Source of the DNA: Bacteroidota bacterium
GTDB lineage: Bacteria > Bacteroidota > Bacteroidia > NS11-12g > UBA9320
Direction: 5' to 3'
Length of the DNA: 33,094 nt
NCBI GenBank assembly: GCA_024679565.1
Contig: JAIBDD010000029.1
Span: 1 to 33,094, forward strand
A program made the position numbers and the translations under genes. Below the pieces are notes generated by a model. It worked only from the letters and a program-made list of their open reading frames with translations, was not told the DNA's origin and ran no database searches. Positions 17,660-26,856 of this stretch are shown piece after piece; position 1 is the stretch's first letter; each line of letters begins with the position of its first letter.

Positions 17660-17676
17660 GATTAAATTTTTGTTAA
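17660..17676 (-). promoter_or_regulatory. Pho-box-like direct repeat upstream of the Na/Pi cotransporter
   Basis: On the minus strand TTAACA, 5 bases, TTAATC: an 11-bp-spaced direct repeat. It lies just upstream of the -33 element of the promoter at 17621-17650, where an activator of the PhoB/PhoP kind would sit. The pattern resembles the TTAACA repeats bound by Bacillus PhoP; that it works so here is inference. Confidence 0.4.
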
Positions 17677-17899
17677 ACAGCCTTTTGGTTTTTGACATGT
17701 GTTGCTTCTATCCCGTAATTCTTAGCAACATCAATTCTCCACCGCTGACTTGTTTGCCCTACAACACAAGTACTTGATTTTAAGAGCTTAAAAGCAGACG
17801 CTTACCAAATCCTTCATGTACAAAACACCATTCAATTATGTGATTCATTGACGGATTACAAGATCTACTAGCTTTTTTTTGATTTTTTGCCCCTTTCAA

Positions 17900-17927
17900 T
17901 GTTATGATATTGTTAAGATTGCATTAA
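17900..17927 (+). promoter_or_regulatory. Pho-box-like direct repeats upstream of the porin gene
   Basis: TGTTAT at 17900-17905 and TGTTAA at 17911-17916 are 11 bp apart; a weaker third unit CATTAA lies 11 bp on at 17922-17927. They lie about 90-115 bases before the porin ATG. Candidate site for a phosphate response regulator; not proven. I see only weak promoter elements here, such as AACCTTTG at 17978-17985. Confidence 0.4.
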
Positions 17928-18014
17928 GAGTTGATTATTCTTTATTACCATTATCGTAACAATTCAATTGGTTTGCGAACCTTTGTTTCTCTTTATTAAT
18001 ATATAATTATCAAA

Positions 18015-19211
18015 ATGTTAAGTTTTAATAAAATTTTACTCGTTGCTGGTGCAGTAACTATCTTGGCTACCGGCACTGCTTTAGGTCAAAGCACAAAGAC
18101 GTCTTCTTTTGGGAAAGGCATCAACTTTATCACAGATGACTCTACATTAAAAATCAAATTTCATTATCGAATGCAACAACTGTATGTGGCAGAATATGAT
18201 GGTAAGGATTGGTCGTCAAACGCTCTTATGCGCCGATCAAGAATTAAACTTGATGGCTACGCATTGACCCCAAAATTGGTGTATAAGGTTGAGCTAGGAT
18301 TAACTGGTCGAGACATGAGTGTGTCAAGTGAAGCAGGACAAGGTCGAGAAAGTTCACGATTAATTTTAGATGCAGCATTAAAATACCAAATGAATAAACA
18401 TTGGCAATTGTGGGCTGGTCAAACCAAATTACCTGGCAACAGAGAGCGGGTTGTGTCTTCTGCAAACCTGCAGTTTGTTGATCGATCCAATGTAAACAGT
18501 AAGTTTAATATCGATCGTGATATGGGTATTCAACTCCATGGAAAGTTTAAATCTGGTAAGATGATTTTTCAACCAAAGTTTGCCCTTTCTAACGGTGAAG
18601 GTAGAGATATAACAGAAGGTAACCACGGCGGTTTATGCTACACGGCACGTTTAGACTTTTTACCTTTCGGCGCCTTTGAAGGCAAAAAGCAGGACTATAT
18701 CTTGTCTGACCTTACACGCCAATCAACGCCTAAACTTGCTTTTGGTGTAACGTATAATCAAAATCAAAATGCGGTACGTCAGCAAGGTCAGCTGGGCCGA
18801 TTTGTGACAGATTCGTTAGGCAACTTTGTAGAAAATACTTTAACACAAATTGAAGCCGATATACTTTTTAAATATCAGGGCTTTTCAGTGTTGGCAGAAT
18901 ATGCAATGACTGAAGGAGCAAAACAATTGATAGATGTTTCTAAAAACTTCAATACGGGTTCTGGTCTCAACATTCAAGCCGGTTATTTGTTAAAAAGCAA
19001 TTGGGAGTTTGCAGCAAGATATACTTCTGTAGCTCCAGACAACGCAACGTTTTCAGGAATAAAAGAACAGAATGAATATACGCTTGGGATTAGTCGATAT
19101 ATCTCAAATCACAATTTAAAAATACAATCTGACTACGGTTTGATTGAGACTGTTGCTGCCTCAAGTAGTACGAATTACAGATTCCGTTTGCAGGTTGAAA
19201 TGCAACTGTAG
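18015..19211 (+). CDS. OprP/OprO-like porin (phosphate-selective porin family)
   Basis: 398 residues. Signal peptide 1-24 (ATGTALG|Q). The N-terminal part of the barrel carries family motifs: LKIKFHYRMQQLYVAEYDG, MRRSRIKLDGYALTPKLVYK, LDAALKYQMNKHWQLWAGQ and RERVVSSANLQFVDRS. Alternating strands run to an aromatic-poor end (FRLQVEMQL). The family takes up phosphate or pyrophosphate across the outer membrane. The divergent Na/Pi cotransporter makes a phosphate role likely here: porin brings phosphate to the periplasm and the symporter takes it in. A strong terminator follows. Confidence 0.85.
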   Translation: MLSFNKILLVAGAVTILATGTALGQSTKTSSFGKGINFITDDSTLKIKFHYRMQQLYVAEYDGKDWSSNALMRRSRIKLDGYALTPKLVYKVELGLTGRDMSVSSEAGQGRESSRLILDAALKYQMNKHWQLWAGQTKLPGNRERVVSSANLQFVDRSNVNSKFNIDRDMGIQLHGKFKSGKMIFQPKFALSNGEGRDITEGNHGGLCYTARLDFLPFGAFEGKKQDYILSDLTRQSTPKLAFGVTYNQNQNAVRQQGQLGRFVTDSLGNFVENTLTQIEADILFKYQGFSVLAEYAMTEGAKQLIDVSKNFNTGSGLNIQAGYLLKSNWEFAARYTSVAPDNATFSGIKEQNEYTLGISRYISNHNLKIQSDYGLIETVAASSSTNYRFRLQVEMQL

Positions 19212-19225
19212 ATGGTTTAAGACAT

Positions 19226-19258
19226 AAAAAAAAGGGGACACTTTGTGCCCCCTTTTTT
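19226..19258 (+). terminator. Terminator of the porin gene
   Basis: Stem of AAAAAGGGG-A-CAC with GTG-C-CCCCTTTTT, one A-C mismatch, with a short loop and a T run. It lies about 15 bases beyond the porin stop. Confidence 0.8.
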
Positions 19259-19269
19259 ATTGAACTGTT

Positions 19270-19500
19270 TTATATCTTGTTTATCGAATATCGATTTTCA
19301 CCCACCCAAATGTGATACAATCCATTGGGTAAATCTATAATGTTAATTTGTACTTCCTTATTTGAATTTTTAAACCCACATGGTTTAATTCCATTGCTAT
19401 TGCCTAAGTCAAGGTAACTACGTTCTTCTCATTTACCTCAGCATCAAAATGACCTAAATCCACTAGTAAGGCAATGGTATAATTTTGGTAAAAAATATGA
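19270..19500 (-). pseudogene. Remnant of a T9SS-exported protein gene
   Basis: Two adjoining minus-strand frames fit pieces of one exported protein. Frame one, about 19407-19500, reads TIALLVDLGHFDAEVNEKNV, which is like the start of the common pre-sorting Fn3-like module (LxxFDAxxxxxxVxLxW). It stops at 19404-19406. Frame two, 19270-19428, reads VQINIIDLPNGLYHIWV and ends RYSINKI-stop, a typical end of a type A sorting domain. The middle is missing, so the gene appears decayed by an internal deletion. No start with a signal peptide is seen upstream, where the glycosyltransferase gene now ends. Confidence 0.65.
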
Positions 19501-19510
19501 TTGTGGGATT

Positions 19511-20230
19511 TTATACGTTTTTGGCCGCTTTAAAGGCGTCTCGTAATTGCCTGAATAACACAAACCCATGTTTGGCAAAGAGGCTCAATTTCACACTGGG
19601 TTCTCCTCCAAAACGATCATCAAAGTGAATATTAACCCATTTAATACCGTACTTATACTGCTGATAGGTACTAATTAATACATTAGCCAGGTGAAAATCT
19701 TTAGGTACATGCTTTACAATAGATTTTAACGTGTCTGTATGCATAAAACGATAAGGTACATTGGCATCACGAACCCAAACCCTAGTTGCAATCCATATAA
19801 ACGAACTCACAATTCTTGAGATGTAAAATCGCTTCCATCCGTCGTCACGTGTCTTTCTGTACCCATATACCGCCTGATGCTCTTTACTCGCATCCACGCA
19901 AGATTGGAAATATGTTGGGTTGCACTGACCATCTGAATCCATTTGAAATACCCATTGGGCATTGCTCTCTATAGCCAGCTGATACCCATAAATGCAGGAT
20001 TGTCCATGCCCACTATTGGCTTTATCTACAACCTTAATCTCGTCGTTAGACTGGGCATACGATTGCATGATGTCAATACTCTTATCTTTTGAACCATCGT
20101 TAATGACGCAAAACACGAAGTTGGACAGGTTTGCGCGCAAAACTGGTAACCACGCGTCAATCACATGTGAAAGTGATTCTTCTTCGTTATAAACGGGCAT
20201 TACCACCCATACCAAATCATCTTTCTGCAT
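19511..20230 (-). CDS. Family 2 glycosyltransferase (DPM1-like)
   Basis: 239 residues, cytoplasmic GT-A fold. VWVVMPVYNEEESL at the N-terminus, then INDGSKDKSIDIM, KANSGHGQSCIYGYQLAIES, and the metal/sugar-nucleotide-binding MDSDGQC with Asp98 and Asp100. The later helix ISRIVSSFIWIATRVWVRDAN and YRFMHTDTLKSIVKHV fit polyprenyl-phosphate or other glycan synthases. It overlaps the UDP-galactopyranose mutase gene by 14 bases, so the two are translationally coupled. It probably adds a sugar, perhaps galactofuranose, to a surface glycan or lipid carrier; donor and acceptor are unknown. Confidence 0.88.
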   Translation of the reverse strand: MQKDDLVWVVMPVYNEEESLSHVIDAWLPVLRANLSNFVFCVINDGSKDKSIDIMQSYAQSNDEIKVVDKANSGHGQSCIYGYQLAIESNAQWVFQMDSDGQCNPTYFQSCVDASKEHQAVYGYRKTRDDGWKRFYISRIVSSFIWIATRVWVRDANVPYRFMHTDTLKSIVKHVPKDFHLANVLISTYQQYKYGIKWVNIHFDDRFGGEPSVKLSLFAKHGFVLFRQLRDAFKAAKNV

Positions 20231-21338
20231 CTTGAATTATTTGTTCTGCTGTGTCCAAAGCCATTTCAATGGCTTCATCCGTATTGATATAGGTATACCG
20301 CGCCAATCGACCCGAAAAATAAACATTGTTCGATTTGTTTTCCTCTTGTGCAAGTGCCCAGTACCTTTTAAAAAGTGCCGCGTTATCGTCAGCTGGTACG
20401 GGATAATATGGATCCCCTTCCCACGTAGGTACTTCGTATGAAATTACCGTATTGGCCGATTCCTGTTTCGTAACATGTTTTATTTCGACCGACCGAGTGT
20501 ATGGGTGGTCATTGGGGTAATTAATTTGGACACATGGCTGTTTGTACTCCTCCTTAAAATCTTTAAAAGAAATATCTAATGACCGCCAAGGCAACTTACC
20601 ATATTGAAAATTAAAATACGCGTCAATTGGTCCAGAATAAAGAGTTGCTTTTGTAGGCTTTATCGTGTTCCGAATCGATTCAAAATCTGTTTCAAGTTGA
20701 ACGTCGATTAATGGATTATCAATCATTTTACCGAACATCTCAGTGAAACCATCTTTCGGTGTCAATTGATACTCATGATCTACATATCGAATGTCTTTAT
20801 TAAATCGAATAGGAATTCTACCACAAACAGACTTATTCAAATCTTTCGGATGCATCTCCCACTGCTTTAACGTGTAATTCAGATAAAAGGCTTCGTACAA
20901 CTCTTTGCCTACACGCGAGAGCACAAACTCTTCAGAGTTAGCAGGTTCGTCGTTGGGCACTCGTATTTCATTTAAGTACGATTCAGCCTCTTCTGCTGTG
21001 AATGTTCGATTAAAAAACTGTCCGAGGGTTAATAAATTGATCGGAAATGGGTAAAGAGACCCGTTAAATGAGCTTCGCACCTCATAGTTACCTGGGATCC
21101 AGTCGGTGTATTGGCCCAAATAGTCTATCAATTCCTTTTTATTACTTCTAAAATAGTGCGGTCCATACTGATGAATTAGAACACCAGATTCGTGAACTCT
21201 ATCGTAACAGTTACCCGCGATATGGTCGCGTTTGTCTATTATTAAACTCTTCCATCCTTTGCGTAGAGCCATTTGTTCAGCCACAACACAACCAACCGGA
21301 CCAGCGCCTACAATTAATAAGTCGTATTCTTTCTCCAT
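20217..21338 (-). CDS. glf: UDP-galactopyranose mutase
   Basis: 373 residues, near the usual length. FAD-binding Rossmann start DLLIVGAGPVGCVVAEQMA, then IIDKRDHIAGNCYD, IHQYGPHYFRSNKKELIDYL, and YPFPINLLTLGQFF, all landmarks of the family. Later YTLKQWEMHPKDL and GRIPIRFNKDIRY, and the C-terminal FSGRLARYTYINTDEAIEMA. It converts UDP-galactopyranose to UDP-galactofuranose with reduced FAD. The motif usually read GPHxFHT is GPHYFRS here, so some relatives should be compared. It sits in an operon: 4 bases after the carboxylase gene and overlapping the glycosyltransferase gene. Confidence 0.9.
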   Translation of the reverse strand: MEKEYDLLIVGAGPVGCVVAEQMALRKGWKSLIIDKRDHIAGNCYDRVHESGVLIHQYGPHYFRSNKKELIDYLGQYTDWIPGNYEVRSSFNGSLYPFPINLLTLGQFFNRTFTAEEAESYLNEIRVPNDEPANSEEFVLSRVGKELYEAFYLNYTLKQWEMHPKDLNKSVCGRIPIRFNKDIRYVDHEYQLTPKDGFTEMFGKMIDNPLIDVQLETDFESIRNTIKPTKATLYSGPIDAYFNFQYGKLPWRSLDISFKDFKEEYKQPCVQINYPNDHPYTRSVEIKHVTKQESANTVISYEVPTWEGDPYYPVPADDNAALFKRYWALAQEENKSNNVYFSGRLARYTYINTDEAIEMALDTAEQIIQDAER

Positions 21339-21342
21339 CCAG

Positions 21343-22890
21343 TTATAACGGAATATTTCCGTGCTTTTTCTTAGGTAATGTATCTACCTTATTCTCTAAC
21401 ATTTTAAATGCCTTGATCAACTTGATTCTTGTTTCTTCAGGCATGATAACTTCATCTACAAACCCACGTTCAGCTGCTCTATATGGATTCGCAAAGATTC
21501 CAGCATACTCTTGCTCTTTTTCTGTTAAGGCTTGTACAGGATCGTCTGACGAAGCAATTTCACGTCTAAAAATAATCTCCGCAGCTCCTTTAGCCCCCAT
21601 AACGGCAATTTCTGCACTTGGCCAAGCAAAATTCATGTCTGCCCCTATGTGCTTTGAATTCATCACATCGTAAGCACCTCCGTAGGCCTTCCTTGTTATA
21701 ACGGTTACTCGTGGCACTGTTGCTTCACTAAAAGCATACAGTAGTTTCGCACCGTTGGTGATAATCGCATTCCATTCTTGATCTGTACCTGGCAAAAATC
21801 CAGGGACATCTTCTAAAACAAGTAAAGGAATATTATACGCGTCACAAAAACGCACAAAACGTCCCGCTTTTTGACTTGATTTAACATCCAGAACCCCAGC
21901 CAAAAATGCCGGTTGGTTGGCCACTATGCCAATACTGCGTCCACCCATACGGGCAAAACCTACAACTATATTTTCTGCAAAATCCTTGTGAACCTCAAAA
22001 AACGAATCAGCATCAATAAGGCCATGTATCACCTCACGCATGTCGTAAGGTTGGTTTGGATTTTCCGGCACAATATCACTGAGTACTGGTCTTGACTCAT
22101 CGGTCAAAACATAATCGCTGATAGGTGCCCTTTCCTCACAGTTTTGAGGTATGTAACTAAGTAATTTTTTAATGTTGTCCATCAAAGCAACCTCATTGGC
22201 CGCTGTAAAATGTGCTACTCCTGATTTTGTAGAATGAACACTTGCTCCACCAAGTTCTTCAGAAGTCACTTCCTCATTGGTTACCGTTTTAACCACATTC
22301 GGCCCTGTAACAAACATATATGAAGTGTCTTCCACCATCATGATGAAGTCCGTAATAGCAGGACTATAAACAGCCCCACCTGCACAAGGACCCATAATGG
22401 CTGAAATTTGAGGAATCACACCACTCGCTCTTGTGTTTCTGTAAAAGATATCAGCGTAACCGCCTAAAGAAACAACGCCTTCTTGAATACGTGCTCCTCC
22501 ACTGTCGTTTAGTCCGATTAATGGTGCCCCATTTTTCATGGCAAGGTCCATGATTTTACAAATTTTTTCGGCATGAGTTTCCGAAAGTGACCCACCAAAA
22601 ACTGTAAAATCTTGAGAGAATACAAACACCAATCTTCCATTTACGGTGCCGTAACCTGTTACCACACCATCTCCAAGGTAATGTTGTTTATCTAAGCCAA
22701 AATCAGTGCTCCGATGTTTAACAAAGGCTCCCACTTCTTCAAATGAATTCTTATCTAAGAAATAAGCCAAACGTTCACGTGCCGTGAGCTTACCTTTACC
22801 ATGCTGAGATTCAATTCTCTTCTCTCCACCACCTAGTAATGACTCACTTCGCTTTCGTGTTAACTTGTCTCTACGTTCCTGTTTGTTCAT
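21343..22890 (-). CDS. Acyl-CoA carboxylase beta (carboxyltransferase) subunit, propionyl-CoA carboxylase type
   Basis: 515 residues from the chosen Met ([16 protein letters not shown]); an in-frame start 25 codons upstream gives an odd leader not seen in the family. Crotonase-fold halves are clear: [67 protein letters not shown], then [38 protein letters not shown] and [11 protein letters not shown]. It transfers carboxyl from biotin to propionyl-CoA or a related acyl-CoA. No biotin-carboxylase partner lies beside it; AccC and AccB encoded near 27-28.7 kb may serve, or a partner lies elsewhere. Operon with glf and the glycosyltransferase. Confidence 0.92.
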   Translation of the reverse strand: MNKQERRDKLTRKRSESLLGGGEKRIESQHGKGKLTARERLAYFLDKNSFEEVGAFVKHRSTDFGLDKQHYLGDGVVTGYGTVNGRLVFVFSQDFTVFGGSLSETHAEKICKIMDLAMKNGAPLIGLNDSGGARIQEGVVSLGGYADIFYRNTRASGVIPQISAIMGPCAGGAVYSPAITDFIMMVEDTSYMFVTGPNVVKTVTNEEVTSEELGGASVHSTKSGVAHFTAANEVALMDNIKKLLSYIPQNCEERAPISDYVLTDESRPVLSDIVPENPNQPYDMREVIHGLIDADSFFEVHKDFAENIVVGFARMGGRSIGIVANQPAFLAGVLDVKSSQKAGRFVRFCDAYNIPLLVLEDVPGFLPGTDQEWNAIITNGAKLLYAFSEATVPRVTVITRKAYGGAYDVMNSKHIGADMNFAWPSAEIAVMGAKGAAEIIFRREIASSDDPVQALTEKEQEYAGIFANPYRAAERGFVDEVIMPEETRIKLIKAFKMLENKVDTLPKKKHGNIPL

Positions 22891-22991
22891 GCTTTTATCC
22901 CAACTAATAATTATGGAAATTGTCCAAGTACCTAGGTAATTGATGCGATTTAAACCGCACTGCAAATTAAGTCCCGAAATGCCAAAAACAA

Positions 22992-23024
22992 AAAGTCTCG
23001 TTCACGAAGTGTGAACGAGACTTT
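22992..23024 (-). terminator. Terminator of the T9SS sorting-domain protein gene
   Basis: Perfect 14-bp inverted repeat, AAAGTCTCGTTCAC with GTGAACGAGACTTT, 5-base loop GAAGT. The complement of the A-rich stretch 22984-22994 gives a U tract on the minus strand. It lies 22 bases beyond the stop of the 23046-23810 gene. Confidence 0.9.
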
Positions 23025-23045
23025 CCGATACAAAATATCTTAAAA

Positions 23046-23810
23046 CTACTTCATTATCTGTAGTTTCTGTGTAGATGTAAATTCTCCGTTTTTAACTTCA
23101 ACCATGTACATGCCAGCCTCAAGACCTTCAACATTTAATGATTGACTAAATACGTCAGCATTTACAGATTCATTCAATACAACTCTTCCATTGATATCGT
23201 ATACAGTTACCGTTCTATTGTTTTCTCCACTTGTGATTTCCCAATCGATTGCAACGTTATCAGTGGCTGGATTTGGGTAAATAGTAACAATATCATTTAA
23301 AGTAACGTCAGCAACGCTAACACCCCATCCTTGCTTGTTCCACCATACAATATTTTTTGAACCTAAGTTATTTGCATTACCTGGCGCTACTTCTGGAGTA
23401 ATCGGGTTAGTTCTGTTTAGTAAGATACTCATTACCTGAATCTTAATATTGTTTGATGCAGTGATTCCAACATTTAATGTAATATTTCTCTTTAAATGCA
23501 TAGTATCACCTACACCCATATCCTTGTGTAGTTCGCGTACATAAACACTGCCATTTGGCAAAGCGGCGATTAATTGATCTGTTGTAGAACGAAGTACAAT
23601 TTGATATCCAACTGTATCACCTGCGAAAGCAGAGTCTCCTGAAACTAGCTTTAAAACCGCATCCACCTCAATCGGGGTTTGGTTAGACTGGCTGCTATTC
23701 AATTGTGTAGGAGATATTATCTCGTCAACTGACCAGTCAATTGTTCTTTGTGCAAACGCTGCGCTTGCCATTGTGAACATGATTAAACTTAAAACGTAAA
23801 CTTTTCTCAT
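23046..23810 (-). CDS. Secreted protein with type A T9SS sorting domain
   Basis: 254 residues. Signal peptide 1-20 (SAAFAQ, cut before Gln21). Residues 21-170 form an unknown beta-rich domain of about 150 residues with the segment DTVGYQIVLRSTTDQLIAAL and a TMHLKRNITLNV strand. Residues about 174-254 are a type A sorting domain (VTIYPNPATDNVAIDWEI, VTVYDINGRVVLNE, LEAGMYMVEVKNGE). Exported by T9SS and probably cell-surface bound or secreted; function unknown. It lies 58 bases downstream of the SNF2 helicase gene on the same strand, so co-transcription is possible, but nothing links the two jobs. It has a strong terminator. Confidence 0.85.
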   Translation of the reverse strand: MRKVYVLSLIMFTMASAAFAQRTIDWSVDEIISPTQLNSSQSNQTPIEVDAVLKLVSGDSAFAGDTVGYQIVLRSTTDQLIAALPNGSVYVRELHKDMGVGDTMHLKRNITLNVGITASNNIKIQVMSILLNRTNPITPEVAPGNANNLGSKNIVWWNKQGWGVSVADVTLNDIVTIYPNPATDNVAIDWEITSGENNRTVTVYDINGRVVLNESVNADVFSQSLNVEGLEAGMYMVEVKNGEFTSTQKLQIMK

Positions 23811-23868
23811 TTTTTATTAGAATTAGGAAAGCAAGTTGGAGTTTTTTTTGTCAATAAACAAATGGGAG

Positions 23869-26778
23869 TTACCTAAATATGTGGTGCAAATCCTCAACAG
23901 TGACCTGTTTTAGGTACGATTCTTCGGTTTTAATCAAACCGTCGCTTAACGATTGTTTTTTCTCTTGTAGTTTGATAATTTTTTCTTCGACCGTACCACT
24001 GGTGACGAATTTAAAACTAAATACATTTTGGGTTTGACCAATTCGATGCGTGCGATCAATGGCTTGGTTTTCTGCCGCAGGATTCCACCATGGGTCTAGC
24101 ATAAAGACATAATCTGCCGCTGTAAGATTCAGGCCAAATCCGCCCGCTTTTAATGAAATTAAAAAGACTTGTTTATCTCTATTTTGAAAAGACTCGACTT
24201 CCCTTTTTCTGTCTTTTGCTTTTACTGACCCGTCCAAATAACAGTAACTAATGCCGTTGGCTGCAAGTAAGTTTTGTATCAACGATAAATGACCCACAAA
24301 TTGAGAAAAAATGAGTAATGTATGATTTTGCTCCAACGCTGATGCTAGCCTTTGTTCTATTTCTAGAAACTTGCCTGACGATGCCTCGTACATTGGATTG
24401 TTTAACACGGGATGATTGGCAATTTGTCGCAACTTGGTTAAACCCGCTAATATTTGAATCCTTGACTTAGCTAAGCCATTGTTCTTCACTGCATCCAAAA
24501 TCATGTTGCGGTATGTTGACTTTGTTTTCTCATATACGTCCTCTTGCTCTTCAGTCATATCACAGAATATAATCTGTTCAGTTTTAGGCGGAAGGTCGTG
24601 TGCTACTTGGAACTTCGTTCGCCGCATTACAAAAGGTTTAATGATACTCTGTAGTTCGTCCGACTTTTCAAGGTTTGCCAATTTTTCAATCGGCTGAACA
24701 TATTCTTTACTAAAGAACTTGTGGTTACCAAGTAATCCTGGGTTTACGAAATTCATTTGACTCCACAAATCCATAATAGTGTTTTCAATTGGCGTACCCG
24801 TCAGTGTAATCCGAATATTTGCATCCAGCTGTGTAATGCGTTTGGCCAATTGTGATGTTGGATTTTTGATAAACTGGCTCTCGTCCAACAAAACCACATC
24901 AAATGTGAAAGATGAAAATAGGTCTATATCGTTCCTCAGCGTGCCATAGGTTGTAATGACAACATCGGCCTCAGCAAATTGCTGGGCATCCTTTGCTCTA
25001 TGAACGCCAACATGACTCTGAACAATTAACCCTGAAGTAAAATTCTGAGCCTCCTGTATCCAATTATAAATTAAGGAGGTTGGAACCACCAATAGATTAG
25101 TTGCCCGTGCTGCGGTCTGATTGGTAAATAAAGACCCTTGCGTTTGTGTTACTGCTTCGTCCTTCAAAAGGTTTTCTTCTTTTACCTTCTGCAAAAAGGC
25201 CAGGGATTGGACGGTTTTACCTAACCCCATATCGTCTGCTAAACAGCCACCGAAACCCAATTCATAAAGAAAACACAACCAATCGTACCCTGCTTTTTGA
25301 TACGGGCGTAAGGTGCCATTAAAGTTTTTTGGTAACGCTCTCTCGCTGATTCCGTCAAAGTCGGCAATAGAACCAACTGATGAAATCTTATTATTGGTTA
25401 AAAAAGGTTTGACTAAACCGACATGATGTTTCTTCAACCGAAAGTTGGTTTCAGAAGTAGAGAAGGCCGCTAATCCTTTAATTTGCTCACGCCATTTCTC
25501 TGGTATTAATGCTGTTTTACCGTTGGGTAGCACTATCGATTCTTGTTCGTTTATTATGGCTTGGCGTAACATCTTTATTTCAATTTCTACACCCCCTAAG
25601 ATAACTTTCGCCTTCACATCAAACCAATCTCCCGATTCTGTTGCAACAAGTTCGATACTAGACGTCTCTAGGCTGTATTCCTTCTCAAAGCTTTGGTTGA
25701 CAGTAAATCCTGCTTTGTCTAAATCATGTTTATGGTGGGTTACCCAATCCACCAAACCAGCTATGTCAATAGGGTAGTCGAAACCAAACTCCGACCCTTC
25801 GAAATGATGAATTCCCATAACCTCAAGCGTCTGCTTTTTGATTTCTTCCCACGGTTTTGATCTCTTTATCCGTTTAAAAACAAACGACTCATTTTCCTTT
25901 TCCATTCGTACCGAAACATATTTTTCGGAGTGGTAGGGGAATACGTATTGATCATACTGAAACCCAAGAGTAAATCCAAATTGGTTATTCATCAGCCGCT
26001 GCAACTGAATTACTGGTTTTGCCTGGTGCTTCTCACTTCGTATGTCGAAACCAACAGCATATACATTATGCTCTTCTATTAAGGGGACGATTACTTTTTT
26101 GAAGTAGGACTCTTCTGTCCGTTTGGGTATTTCAATAAACCGTTTATTAATAAACGGCTGGAGTTTTTGTCCGTTAAAGCCTTTTTCAAAAAATAACACC
26201 CTTCCGCCCGCTATCAGGTAACAAGGAGATCGAGTCAACAATATGGCATGGTTTTGCGCAAATGGGACTCTGTGGTTATCATGCTTAATTGTGGCGAAGT
26301 AATGTGTATTATCAGGATTTCGCCGTAAATGAAATAACGCCGTGGCTGGTTCTTGGCACCATTCTATTGGTTCGGCGATTATGTTTTTTTGTTTTTTAAG
26401 GAACAACTGTCTTCCCTTTATTAACTCCATGACTTTAGCCAAGCGTTTTTCAATATGTGGTCTTATTTGCTTTTCATACACCACCTTATCAAAATGCTTA
26501 GAAAAATACTCTGACGGCCTTATTTTTTTGACCTTCGAAAACCGCTTAACGATATATTCTGGAAGACATTCATCTAGTAGAGTAAGTGCCTCGTAGTCAG
26601 GGGCTTCCATCTTCTTGTCGTAATAGTCGGCATTTCTCGAATGTATGCGTTGATGCACCATCGACATATTTCCTGCTGAGGTTAGTTGAACGACATACCC
26701 TTCTATTGTCGGTCCGAGATTCGGATGACTAGAGATGGAATACACCAATTCGTATCGCGCCGTTGCAGGTATTTTCAT
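23869..26778 (-). CDS. SNF2-family helicase/ATPase
   Basis: 969 residues. The first 480 have no motif I can name but resemble the N-terminal region of bacterial SNF2 proteins. The helicase core starts about 490 with LRPYQKAGYDWLCFLYELGF, then Walker A in DDMGLGKTVQSLAF near 515, TTYGTLRNDIDLF, Walker B as DESQ (near 631; DEAH or DEAQ is more usual), LTGTPIENTIMDLWSQMNF, and the C-terminal domain with LLIFSQFVGHL, LDGSVKAKDRKREVESF, LISLKAGGFGLNLTAADYVF and WWNPAAENQAIDRTHRIGQT near 911. ATP-driven DNA translocase, perhaps moving RNA polymerase or other proteins from DNA; the exact role is not known. It precedes a T9SS gene and is separated from accC by about 78 bases. Confidence 0.92.
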   Translation of the reverse strand: MKIPATARYELVYSISSHPNLGPTIEGYVVQLTSAGNMSMVHQRIHSRNADYYDKKMEAPDYEALTLLDECLPEYIVKRFSKVKKIRPSEYFSKHFDKVVYEKQIRPHIEKRLAKVMELIKGRQLFLKKQKNIIAEPIEWCQEPATALFHLRRNPDNTHYFATIKHDNHRVPFAQNHAILLTRSPCYLIAGGRVLFFEKGFNGQKLQPFINKRFIEIPKRTEESYFKKVIVPLIEEHNVYAVGFDIRSEKHQAKPVIQLQRLMNNQFGFTLGFQYDQYVFPYHSEKYVSVRMEKENESFVFKRIKRSKPWEEIKKQTLEVMGIHHFEGSEFGFDYPIDIAGLVDWVTHHKHDLDKAGFTVNQSFEKEYSLETSSIELVATESGDWFDVKAKVILGGVEIEIKMLRQAIINEQESIVLPNGKTALIPEKWREQIKGLAAFSTSETNFRLKKHHVGLVKPFLTNNKISSVGSIADFDGISERALPKNFNGTLRPYQKAGYDWLCFLYELGFGGCLADDMGLGKTVQSLAFLQKVKEENLLKDEAVTQTQGSLFTNQTAARATNLLVVPTSLIYNWIQEAQNFTSGLIVQSHVGVHRAKDAQQFAEADVVITTYGTLRNDIDLFSSFTFDVVLLDESQFIKNPTSQLAKRITQLDANIRITLTGTPIENTIMDLWSQMNFVNPGLLGNHKFFSKEYVQPIEKLANLEKSDELQSIIKPFVMRRTKFQVAHDLPPKTEQIIFCDMTEEQEDVYEKTKSTYRNMILDAVKNNGLAKSRIQILAGLTKLRQIANHPVLNNPMYEASSGKFLEIEQRLASALEQNHTLLIFSQFVGHLSLIQNLLAANGISYCYLDGSVKAKDRKREVESFQNRDKQVFLISLKAGGFGLNLTAADYVFMLDPWWNPAAENQAIDRTHRIGQTQNVFSFKFVTSGTVEEKIIKLQEKKQSLSDGLIKTEESYLKQVTVEDLHHIFR

Positions 26779-26856
26779 ATAAAAATAGAAACTACAAAAG
26801 CCGTAAAAATAGAACGGTTTTTATTCAGGAAGAAATTGAAAAGGTAAAATTTCGAC

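Larger units (their letters stand above)
17539..18014. other. Divergent promoter region of the phosphate-uptake genes
   Basis: About 475 bases between the Na/Pi cotransporter and porin genes. It holds a promoter (17621-17650) and two pairs of TGTTAA-like direct repeats described separately. I see no small gene in it. Part of the right half is T/A-rich. Confidence 0.6.

Noticed and set aside
22891-22965. Upstream in-frame start for the carboxylase
   Set aside because: The extra 25 residues are not like the family's N-terminus; [10 protein letters not shown] is a better start.
26780-26856. Terminator between accC and the SNF2 gene
   Set aside because: I see no stable GC-rich stem followed by a U tract; read-through cannot be excluded.
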